Program-made: the position numbers and the translations under genes
Origin: Diphasiastrum complanatum
Taxonomy: Eukaryota > Streptophyta > Lycopodiopsida > Lycopodiales > Lycopodiaceae
Assembly (NCBI GenBank): GCA_029204225.1
Contig: CM055095.1
Location: 50,104,841-50,168,840, forward strand
Length of the DNA: 64,000 nt
Reading direction: 5' to 3'
Notes under the pieces: model-generated
The model's database searches: none
The model's input: the letters and a program-made list of their open reading frames with translations, nothing else
Told to the model about the DNA's origin: nothing
Shown: positions 49,520 through 61,800 of the stretch, one piece after another
How the letters are laid out: each line of letters starts with the position of its first letter
Position numbering within the stretch: position 1 is the first letter of the stretch

Positions 49520-51642
49520 GACATGCATGCTCACACATACACGCACACATATATACATTTCACGCAGCAACATCAACAGAACGTAAGAACGTAGAGAGAG
49601 AGAGAGAGTAACTAAACAACAATGTATATTGAATAATGAATGAGTGGGCAACAACCTTTACAATGAGAGAGAGAGAGACAACGGTTCGTCTTACAACATG
49701 AAACGACGCAGTCACAGGGAACATAGTCAGCTATGACATTATCCTAACTTATTACATTATACGTGCAAACATACACACACACATACACACATACACATTC
49801 ATATACATACATACATGTATACACAGTCACACATGCATACATCCACATATATATACATACACACATTAACACACACATACACATGCATGCAAACATACAC
49901 ACATACACGTATATATATATATATATATATATATACAAACATATACACATACATACACACATATACACATATATACATACCATAGATGCACCGCGATTCT
50001 GAATCGCGATCAGAATCGCAATTCAGAAACGCGTTTCAGGATTTTCCCAGAATCGCGCAGAATCGTTTTTTTTTTGGAAATTCTTTAGGCAATATGGGTA
50101 TCAGATGAAAGCTCTGATTGAGAGCATTATGACTGTGTAGTTTGCCGACACCAAAAAGTGTGTTTTCACTCAGGGAGTTGGAAGGCCAAATCATGAAGAG
50201 GCCTTATCGTCGGGTCCGAGGTCTACCGGCAGCCCTCGGACCCCGCCGTTGGGGGGCGTTGCCCCCCAAACCCCCTGTTTCCCGGGGGAGTACCGCCCCC
50301 CGAACCCCCTAGAGCTTCCTGCTATATAGACACTGTAGATAAAAATGCTACCGCCCCCCCATAGATAAAAATGGGGTCCAAATGCACGCCGAGAAGGGCC
50401 CAATATTTATGCCCCCAACTTTATGCACATTGCACTCACATCTCCAGTGAAACGATTGCAAAAGTGATCATCATCCATACAGTTGATAGCCCAAACTGTA
50501 GGATTAACATTTATTGAAAACCACAGCAAATGACAACCAGATAGCTACTGAAAATGAGATCTATTTGTGCCTCATCTACTGCACTTCTGAGAGGCAAAAC
50601 GCTGGTTTGACCATTGATCGCCTAAAAAAAATTCAGCAATAAGGTATTTTTCCAAACAAAAACAAAAAAAAAAAAAATTTGCGATTCTGGGTTCAGAATC
50701 GCGATTCACGAATCGCGATTTGGTGCATCTATGATACATACACATGCAGATACACACACTCATATACATAGACACACATACATAATATACATACATACAC
50801 ATACAAATACATACACACACATACACATACACACTTATACATACACACACACACTTATACATACACATACACATACACATAATATACATACATACACACT
50901 CTCACACATGCATACACACATTCACAGACATACATGCACGTGCGTGTGCACACACACACACACATATATATATAGACATGCATGCTCACACATACACGCA
51001 CACATATATACATTTCACGCAGCAACATCAACAGAACGTAAGATCGTAGAGAGAGAGAGAGAGAGAGAGAGTGTAACTAAACAACAATGTATATTGAATA
51101 ATGAATGAGTGGGCAACAACCTTTACAATGAGAGAGAGACAACGGTTCGTCTTACAACATGGAACGACGCAGTCACAGGGAACATAGTCAGCTATGACAT
51201 TATCCTAAGTTATTACATTATCCTAAGGACCAATGCCGGTCTTATTATTGATTACGTGGCACATTATATCTTTAACATTGACAACGAGTGTATTCGGATA
51301 AGGTGACACCAACTCCCATGTATCATTTTCGGCAGCCACTTGCAATCCCTCGCCCTCTTGCATTAGAATGATGATGCCTGCAACGTTGGAGTGTGCATTC
51401 AGGCCAAAAACTTTTTCTGGCTCTGGGCAGAAAGGATAAAACTGGAATGCTATTGGATCCGATAGCGAAATAGACAATTTTCTGGATTGCAGGACATCCA
51501 TTGCCGTCACTCCCTTCTTCGCAAAACCGATCATGGTGTTACACAAAGCATAGATTGTTCCACTTCGTGTTTCCGCACCATCTGCTAGGACATTCCTTCA
51601 CTATCTGCACAACATCAAATGCATTGTGCACCATCGCTGGAT

Positions 51643-51682
<40 letters not shown>

Positions 51683-52813
51683 TTGGAGGCTGGATTCTCT
51701 CTCTCTCTCTCTCTCAGCGATGGGCGCCCTCCCTCTCTCTCTCAGCGATGGTGCTCCATGCGGGTTCCAGCCCTGACCGCCCTGCCCTCGTCCACACCTC
51801 TCTCTCCCCCAACGATCTGCTCCAGCGCCCATCTACCATGCCTCCTCGCAAGCCCCGCTCACCCCCTGCTGCCACGCAGCCTCCACGGCCCCCTTCCGCA
51901 CATCCTCAACGCTCCCCTGCCACGCAGGCAGTGCCTCCCCCGCTGCCGCTTCTGCCACTTCCGCCATTGCCGATGATGCTGTTTCCGTGCGTCTGACTTA
52001 CTCACCCCCACCATAGCCACTCTTCTTAATTTCGCAGTTGTTTCTGGTTCCCATCGTCTTGGTGCACTCCCCACCCCATCCATAAGAATGGTGGCCCCAT
52101 GATTCCGAGTAATTACCGCACTATCATGATTGGGCATGTCTTGCCAAAGCTGTATGGTACTATACTTCAGTCTGTTGTGAGTTCAGAGGCGGAGACCAAG
52201 AGACTACGTGCTATGGGTCAGGCAGGTTTTCGGGCCCATTACTCTACTACAGATCACATCTTCACATTATGGGCCTTGATTGAGGAGGCTAAGCACAGGA
52301 AAGAGAGGGTTTACTGTTGTTTTGTGGTACTCGCCGAACGGAGTCCATTTTTCAAACCCTTTGTTTCGTCCTGTGCTTCTACATGCCGAGACGAACCCAC
52401 AAGACTAAACCGGGCTCCAAACGGTTTGATACTCACAGCGAAATGTGCATCCGAACCAGAAACCCTAAATGCAGTCCTGAGATTGCACATACACGCGCGC
52501 GCGCGTGCACACACACACACATACACATACACAAAGCCATTAGGGCACGCAAGCATGCGCACGTCCGCCATTGCCCGTCAACGACGGGCACAAGCAACTA
52601 GTATATATGAGGGTCCGGGCCGGGCGGCTATTTTGCGTCTGTGCCCGGAGCCCGGACAAATCCGTGTCCGACCCCCGGGCGGGCTCATTATTTTTTTGTT
52701 TTTAGGCCGGACGCGTCCAACATCCGGGCGCGCGCCCGGGAACCAAACGCATTTTTTTTTTAAAAAAACAAAAAACAGGCCACGGATCCCCCCCCATCTA
52801 CCGCAAACCCGCG

Positions 52814-52871
<58 letters not shown>

Positions 52872-52994
52872 TGCATGTGGGTGTGTGTGTTGTGATTTGT
52901 GTGTGTGTGTGTGAAAGATGGTGATGTGTGTGTGATATGGTTTGTGTTAATGTGTGTGTGTGTGTGTGTGTGTGTGTGTTGATTCGTGTGAGGA

Positions 52995-53025
<31 letters not shown>

Positions 53026-53042
53026 TGAGTGAGAGGGAGGAG

Positions 53043-53077
<35 letters not shown>

Positions 53078-53139
53078 ACATGGTGTATGTGAGTTTAGGG
53101 TTTAGGTGTGTGTGCTTGGGCTTAGGGTTTAGGGTTTAG

Positions 53140-53174
<35 letters not shown>

Positions 53175-53187
53175 GGATTGGTTTAGG

Positions 53188-53221
<34 letters not shown>

Positions 53222-55841
53222 TATGGCCGCTTCTCCCATTTGGGACGAGGTGGAGTTGTTGCCCGACAGAAAGTGGCGTTGCCCTTTTTGTTGGAAAGAG
53301 TTGGGAGAGAACGCCTCTCGGGTACGAGCACATTTGGGAGGATTGCGTACCCGACCATCAGGGGGACGCAACGGGATCAGCGTTTGTAAATCCATCCCCC
53401 CTGCGGAGAGGGCTCGCATTCTCGACACATATGTTGAGCCAGGTGTTGAGGCTGAAGAGCCATCCACGGACGCCGCGGAGACCCCTTCCACTGCTACACC
53501 CACTGTCACCCCCGCCATCGCCCCCGCCCCACCCCCCCGCCTCACGCACCGCCCCCACCTCCGCCCCCGCCTCCGCCACCCCCTCCCCCCATGGATCCAC
53601 AGCCTCCACTTCCGCATCTGCAGCTATGCCACCACCTCCAGAGCCGCACCGTCCATCCGCGTCCTCTCAACCATCCACATCCCGAGGCACCAGACAGACC
53701 ACCATGTCGGGATCTCTCAGAGAGGGACAACACAAGGAGGCCACCAGGACCATAGCACAGATGTTCTATGACCTAAACCTCCCCTTCATCATGGCCACAT
53801 CCCGCATCTTTCGAGAGGCAATCTCGAAAGTTGCAGTCTACGGGCCCAGCTACACACCACCCACAGCTGAAGCGCTTCGCGTCCCGTTGTCGAGGTCAGA
53901 GAGAGACTAGCATCGTTTCATGAGGCCTGGGATAGATACGGCTGCTTCATCATGGCTGATGGGTGGACTGATCGTCGTAAACGTCCACTCATCAACATCA
54001 TTGTGTCCAGTTGCTACGGTTCCATGTTCCTCCAGCATCGACGCCTCCGAGGCAAGGAGAGTGCACACGGCGGAGTACATCTACGGCATCATCCGCCAGG
54101 TGATACAGGAGGGCCAAGTATACCTCCTTTTGTCTCACGAACTTTCTTTCCATTCGCACTCTATAATGTGTTGTTGCCGTAGCACGCAATTATGTAATGC
54201 TTGCCTACTGACAGTATGTTCCAAAGGTTGGCGCCTATTAAGCGCTTATGGGCGCGGCGATGGCAGAAGTTCCACCGGCCGATTCACAGGGTAGCCCACA
54301 TACTTCATCCGTTGTGGCAGAGCGACCGGCAATACAGAGATGAGGAGCTGCGTGCGGACTAGTTCTCATACATCCGCCTCCTGGATAGCGACCCTATGGT
54401 CCACAGTGAGCTCGAGGGTAAAAGGTTGAGGATCAGGTACACCCTTGCTCTACCACCGCCCACCTTCGCATGGTTCACAACTTCCCTATGCTTGCTTGAT
54501 TGAACTCATTTACACCGTTGCTCAATTTCAGGCACGCCCTAGGACTGATCGGCGAGGATCTTGCTCACATGCGAGATAACAAGCTGCAGCCTATATCATG
54601 GTGGGAGTGCTTTGGCGTTGGACAGCCACAATTGCAGAGGCTCGCGTTCCGAATCCTGTCACAGGTATGTTTTCTAATCCGCCAGTTCCATTCATGCAAA
54701 CAGTTTCCACATTGTCTCTATAAGGCTGCAACTCACATAATTGGCTGCCAATTAATGCAGGATTGTTTTGCCTGCGAGTGTGAGCAGAATTGGTCAGCAT
54801 TCAGCCTTGTTCACACGACCAGGCGGAACCGCCTGACGCAGGAGCGGTGCAATGACTTGGTGTACTGCAACACCAACACCAGGTGGTTCAACGCATCGCA
54901 GACAGCATGAGAGCAGGAGGCGCACGCACCCTACTACTGCAGGTAAGTTTCTATGCTCTGTCGTTTTGCTTTTGTGCTATGGCATGCAATCAGTTTAATG
55001 CCATCATGTTGCTTTGGCTATTCTCACGAATGATTGACTTGTGTAGGTCAATCTGGTTCCTGCGGCTGATCCAAAGCCAGAGGCCAGAGGCAGACGAGGC
55101 TGCTCACCGTGCACTGCGAGGTGATCCTGAGGATGATCCTGATGTCGAGGAGATTGTCCACCTCCCTACTGACGTGCCATTGCCCTACTCTAATGATGAC
55201 CACTCATATGATTCGGACGAGACAGTCGACATCGCAGGGGATGGTTACCATGCCCCACCCACTATTGTAGCGACAGAGACCCTTGATGATGATGGATGGG
55301 CAAAGGCTGCAAGGGAGGCAGAGGCTACAGCTCAGAGACACACAGGTAGGGCATCACAGCTCAGAGCATCACAGGCAGGCCGTTCCCAGAGTGCCCCCTG
55401 TGGCAAAGGCAGACCCCCAGGCAGGAGTGTACCACAGAGGGTTCCTTCCAGCAGACCCAGAGGCAGACCTCCGAAGAGGCCACGCATCGATGACTTTTCC
55501 AGGAGTCTATTGGTGGGCGTTGGCCCAGACTTGGAGGAGTCTCAAATGCCTCCAGGCATAGACTCCAAGCCTGAGTTTGTATTTGACACCCCTGTAGATG
55601 CATCTGGCACGCAGAGGGATGATTTGTTTAGTTTGGACATGTAGATATTGATACACATACAACATCATGTACATTGGCAGCAATGATATGTATATATTTT
55701 TTATTGTTTATTGGTGTCATGGCTAATGTATCATGGTTTAGTTCAAATGGTTTGCTCTGTGCAATTTGAATGGTTAGCTAGAAATGGTTTGCTCTGTGCA
55801 AGATGAATGGCTAGTTAGAAATGGTTTGCTCTGTGCAAGAT

Positions 55842-55894
<53 letters not shown>

Positions 55895-58800
55895 CGTAGT
55901 ATGGAAGTTGTATATGCTGCACTTATTGTTTTACAATAGCACATCTTCATGTCTCTCGTCTCATCTGCTTCATGTATAGCCATTTAACATCTTATATTTG
56001 AGTCAAATTTAGTTTGCAGTTGCATGAAATCAACCCCACACCCTAAACCCTATACAGAAACCCTAAATCCTGTCGCAGATTGGCATCAACCCTAAACCCT
56101 AAACTATAACGAAAAACCACAAACCTAAACCCTAACGAGATGGCATCAACCCTAATGAAATGGCATTAACCCTAAACCCTAAACTCTAACGAAGACCACA
56201 AACCTAAACCCTAACGAAATGGCATCAACCCCACACCCTAAACCCTAAACCGTGAAGGCACAGTTAACATAACACCAATTAAGAAGAACAATATCACAAA
56301 CAGATGGCACAGTTAACATAACAGCAATTAACAAGAACCTGTCTGGTTCCCTGTCGTGAATGACACAGTTTTGCATGAGTAATTAGTAAGCTGTTGAAGT
56401 TCATCCGGGGAAAACCGATCTCATTATAGAAGACATAGTGGTGTGTAGGTCTTGTGTTTCCCTACAGTGAATGACACAGTTCTGCTTAGTAATTTAGTAA
56501 GTTGTTGGAAGTTCATCTGGGGGGAAACCGATCTCATCATATAAGACATGGTAGTGTTTAGGCCTTGTGGTTCCCTGCAGTGAATGACATAGTTTTGCTT
56601 AGTAACTAGTAAGATGTTGAAGCTCATCCGGGGAGCGGGTATTGTAGCGAGCATTCATTTCTCCCAGAAACTTGTGGTCTTGAGAGCTTGACACTCTTCT
56701 GGTGAGCATTCATTTCTCCCAAAAACTTGTTGTCTTCAGAGCTTGTCACTCTTCTAGTGAGCATTCATTTCTCCCAGAAACCTGTGGTCTTCAAAGCTTG
56801 CCACTCTTCTAGTGCGCATTCATTTCTCCCAGAAACCTGTGGTCTTCAGAGCTTGTCACTCTTCTGGTGAGCATTCACTTCCCTTTCTGAAACAAATGTA
56901 CCATATCATTTAGTGTACTCAAAGGACTAACTATGAGGATGATCAAATGTCTTGTTCATCTCATTGAACGGTGTGGAAAATTCAAGCAATTCTAACAATT
57001 TAGCATTCATCATTCACTAGCATAACATTAAGCAATCACAATCGAGAGAAAGAAACCTCCAACGTCTATAACCAATCAATGATAGAACAATACCAAAAGC
57101 TCATTCATGTGAAGAAAAACTCTCCTACACATAGAAAGTAGTGCCTCTCCAATTCCCCGTAATGAATAGCCAAGGCCAACAACCACTAAAAATGAAAAGC
57201 CAACCACCAACAAACACTAGAATCCAAACATCACTAGGCTATTGCCCATAACTAAAGTTCGTAACAAAAATTAACCTCCAAGTACTAGAAATTTGAAAGG
57301 GGCCAAATTGCCCAATATAGATTACAATGTAATTAGGCCTACAAACTACTACCATACCCTAGTAACCATTGTACGCTCATAGATGAAGTCCAAATCTTTC
57401 ACTCCCTCTTGAACGCACATCTATGTACATTGATTCATCTATGTAGCAATTGGTTCTAGAAAAAAGACACACTTTCTACACAAAACTCATAGATGGTCCA
57501 TGCAACAACTAGATAGTCACATCATGAGCAGCAAAGCTAGTTTTACCCACAAAACATGCTTCCTCTTGCTTCCACTTGCCCTTTTCCGCACTCTGCCTCA
57601 TCTCCATATCTAACTTCCTCTAATTACACTGGTTCAAAAAATGGTCCATCTTGTCACAGTAAAAGCACTTGACATTCTTCCAATTTGACTTTCTTAAATA
57701 AGTAGATATTGTGATATGCTCAAGGAACTATAGAGTACGTAACCGGGAATTTAGAGGAGTTGAATAGGCTAATCATAGGTGCAATCCTAATTAAGAAACT
57801 GGAGTTAAATTCTACAACTCCATTTAGCACTCTTATCAACTATCGAATTTGAGAACCGGGCACAATTCATGCATTCATCTCTTCACAAAGAACTCGAACG
57901 CTAATAGAATGCCAAATTGATGCTCCTTCAATGTGTGTAAAACAAATGCTATCTATCAAATGGAAATGTTGAGAAGAAGCTACATCTAACCCAATGTATC
58001 TATATTGTAAACTAAAAAAACTAGAGTTTGGTAGGCAAACTGTAGTTCGATTTCCTATGAGCTGAAATGTCCTCTAAGGGGAAGTTCTTTCATAGAAAAG
58101 TACACCCTTCTGAGTAGCAATATCAATGAAATTACATGCTGATTTTGGACACCATTATAGGACAATAAATGATGCTCCTTCAACAAGCTATTATGTAGGA
58201 AGAAATTGCCAATCTAGAAACAACCAATAGCAACTTTCCTCAACAATTTTGGGCAACAAACATACCTCCTACAAGTGATTGTAAAGGGACCTGCAGAATC
58301 AATGCATCCTAAACTTACAGCATTCAATAAGACTTCAATCGAGCTTCAAGATTCTGAATTCACAATTGTAGAATCAATATAAATTGCCTATCAATGCTAT
58401 TTATTCAGATCTATGCTAACTAAAATGACAAATGCTCGGATCGTACGAATGTTAGTCCTCATCGCTCCCATACCATGTGGAAAATTCAAACAACTCTAAC
58501 AATCTAGCGTTCCTCATTCACTAGCCATAACACAATGATGAATGCTAACTTATTAGAATTAGGCATCACAATTATAGAGAGAAGCCTCCAATGTCTATAA
58601 CATACAGATGATAGACAAGAAACTCATTCACGTGACGGAAAAACTCTCGCCTACATAGAAAGCAATGTCTCTCCAGTTCCCAATAATGAATAGCCAAGGG
58701 ACATTGGTAATGGAACACCAAAGGCCAACAGCCACTAAATGCGAAAAGCCAACCACCAAAAAATACTACAATCCAAACATCACTGGGTTATTGCCCAAAA

Positions 58801-61800
58801 AGTGCATAACAGAAATTACCCTAAAGTACTAGAAAGGGGCCAAATTGCCCAATATAGATTACAATGTGATTAGGCTTATAAAATGTCGTATATCATTGGT
58901 GTCGCTACATGCTACTGCCATACCCTGAAATAACCACTATACGCTGATGGATGAAGTTCAAAACTTTCGCAAAGGACTTACCACCTTAGGTAAAATAAGG
59001 TATTATCTATCTTGTAAAATAGTAGAACTATCAAAGATACTGATAGTTTGGACAAACGATTGTATTGTTCTACTTTTGAGGCACTATATCATTGAAACTA
59101 CTAACAATCATGTGTAATCATGGCCAGGGACCATCGCTAGCACTATGTTATTTGGGCATGTGCCGTAAAATGTGAAATGTTGTTCAGAAAAAAAAAAAAA
59201 AAAAAAAAAAAAGCAAGCCCAACAATATATTGGATCAAAGTAAGTTGTAGCTCATCGGAAAGAGAGCTCAAGAGCTCCAGGATACTTTCTTCACATGTCA
59301 ACAAAAGTGACTAGAGATGAAGATAAGGCCAAAAGACCTATTTTAAAGTCGTTTGTTGATTGAATGTGCATGTTGCTCTTGCAAATTTAGGCATTGGTAC
59401 CAAAACCAGCTACGTGGTTGGGGTTAAAATATTAGGGTACCTTTTGCTATGACGGTGTTTGGAGCTACGTCCCATCATTACACTTCGAGCTCGTTCCTCC
59501 TCCTCACCTATACATGTAGATGGCCGTGAGAGGACACTCATACCTTTGTGCTTGCAGGCAATACGTGTGGAGAAGGGTGCACCAAAGGGAAGGAGGAAAA
59601 CAACTTAATTTCATTGTTGTTTGTGGAGAGAGTTCCATAATCAAATGGTTCAACATAAGCAAGGCTGAGTGAGGTTCACCATTCAACACCTACTACTAGG
59701 AAGGCGTAGGCAGTAAGCCTCTCTATACTTGTCTTGTTTTTTCCTTCCTTTTTTTTCCTTTTCACAACAAGTTGTGGTAGGAATAAACTCATTGGGTGAC
59801 AATATCCTACTTAGTTCACGAATGTAATGTGTTAGGGAGTGAGTCATATATGTGCCAACAAATGGGTAATGAAAATGATTATATGGATTGTAGAACTATT
59901 TCTGACTTGTCTACCAACTATATCAGTATTGCATATTAGTGTCCTACCTTGACTTCTACAACATGTAGCTCAAAGGGTGATGATTGTAACATACATGCCT
60001 ATGCACGTGCTTACATTAGTATGCCGTGTGTTTGTTGTGGCAAGCCATGCGTGCATTTACACATGAGGTAAAAAAAAACATCATAGTTATTTGGGTTATT
60101 TGTATTCATTTTTTGCAAAAGATTTATGGTACCTTATAACAGCCGGTGATTGGTTGTTACACCTACTCATTTATATGTTACACTACTACTACAGTGAACC
60201 CTCTATATATGTTAACCCTAGCTATTAGTAAATTTTTGGCTACTCCCAAGGATTTTACACAGTAGGAATGTTAATTCTTATTTGTTAACAGAATTTACTC
60301 CCGCCTTCAAGAAATTGACCTGGTTAAATGTTATTTTATAGATAGGGGAGAAGGCTATGTCCAACAATTTTGGTTTTTAGGGCACATTTCTTTTAGGGCG
60401 TTTTGCTAGCTCAGGCCCCAGCCGTCAGATGCAGGATTCCCTCCATAAATGTTTGCATTCCTTATCTGATTCCCTGGATATATGTTCCCTTGATATATGT
60501 TTTTTTTTCCCACCCTGTTTATATGTTGTAGTGTTAACCCTCTGTATTAGTTAGCTTTTTATTACTCCTGAGGCCTAACATTTATCCAGGGTGCACTGTA
60601 TTATGTATGTACTTGACCTTGACCATGACCATCAAGGTACAACTTGACCTAAGCTAGTAGATCAAAGGAGTGGTGAACCAAACAGTAAAAAGAAAGAGAG
60701 AACTTAATGTTTTCTAAGTGGGTGAGTTATGCTATTCCACCTATTACTTTCACAATTTGCTACTTGGGATTTCAAACACACAACTACTTGTCCTACGGGA
60801 CTTTCCTTGCCATAGCAAAGTGATTTGAACTATGTGAGGCTACATCCTAGGTTGCCATATTAGAGATCTCAGCACTCTAGCAACAAAGAAACAAAGCACA
60901 TTAAAAATCGGCATGCTTCCCAATTAACTAGGGTCAGACGGGGTAGCAATAAATATTCTTGCTCCATAACTGCTATACTTCGACATCTTCAATATCTCTC
61001 CTACTCTAGCCTGTATAAGCTATTTCCGTGAAATGAGTATAAAAGGTTCCTTCTTTCAAGGTCAACATTTAGCATTTAAGACTAAGTGTGAAAATGAAAA
61101 CACTTTACAGCACACTACTTTCCTATCCCATATTTTTATTAAAGACTTCACGACTGTAAAGCTTGCTGAAATTGATCATAAAGAATCAATAACATAGTAT
61201 GAATTGGAATGTATTAGACAGCAAAATAGTACCTCAACCTGTACACAGTTCAAATGGAAAGTAGATGGGCAATGATCACAGCAAATAAGCTTGCCTCCAT
61301 CACCGCAAACACCGCATGTATCATCACTGCCATCACAATCACCACGGTTTGCCTCTCCAATAGCTTTAGAAGGCGACATTGTTTCATCTTTGATTTTTAA
61401 TGCCTGCATCTGACATTCTGAAAGAGATCTTCCATCTGCGAGAAAAATATTTGCACAAGGTCTATGGAGTTTACTACCAGCATGTGCTTCAAAACTGGAC
61501 AATGTCAAAACCATTTTGCAGCATTCGCACAAAACTCCATCACGAGTCACCTGCCCCTCCATCATCACGTGTTTATCCTTTCTGCTAAGATACCTCACTT
61601 TTTCATTTTCAGCAATAACACCCATATCAATAAGCCACGAAATGATTGTCCTCTTGCTTATGCCAACCACACTGCCATCCTCAGCTCTCCCCCTTCCAGG
61701 TGCAGAAAGGAGGACCTCTAGGCCTCGGCGACGACCAGAACGAGCATAGCTTCTATTGAACGATTGCATTGCTTTTGTTATCTCCGAGGCACGCCTTCGT

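Larger units (their letters stand above)
48212..51222. repeat. Tandem duplication of a 1.5-kb segment
   Basis: Unit 1 (about 48212-49761) and unit 2 (about 49762-51222) both start ACGTGCAAACATACACACAC, carry one hAT MITE, a CA-rich tract, CACGCAGCAACATCAACAGA, a (GA)n run and ACGGTTCGTCTTACAACATG, and end GCTATGACATTATCCTAA(C/G)TTATT. Units are highly similar apart from microsatellite length, so the duplication is recent and happened after MITE insertion. Confidence 0.9.
46474..61232 (-). other. 14.8-kb intron splitting the PHD finger
   Basis: The donor GTACTA (at 61232) and acceptor TTTCTTGTGCAG (at 46474) bound an intron of 14,759 bp in phase 0, between the Cys/His halves of one PHD finger. 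Inside are large (CA)/(TA) tracts, a 1.5-kb tandem duplication, two hAT MITEs, fragments of a dioxygenase gene, a LINE, a Helitron family and a copia gag, a hAT transposase relict and minisatellites. The part from 46.62 to 47.57 kb shows no feature. Confidence 0.88.

Noticed and set aside
47575-51080. CRISPR-like array
   Set aside because: The repeats are CA/TA microsatellites and a tandem duplication without regular spacers, and the genome is that of a plant.
52099-52914. 271-codon frame as one gene
   Set aside because: It is a chimera of LINE reverse transcriptase, a Helitron-family piece and a (GA)n tract.
53093-56252. True interstitial telomere or chromosome fusion site
   Set aside because: The telomere-like words are short, mixed with other units and symmetrical around a transposase relict, so an element-associated repeat is more likely.
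61176-61232. Last 18 residues and stop of the 878-codon frame
   Set aside because: The GTACTA donor after CVQVE and the in-phase acceptor at 46473 complete the PHD finger, so this tail is intron read-through.
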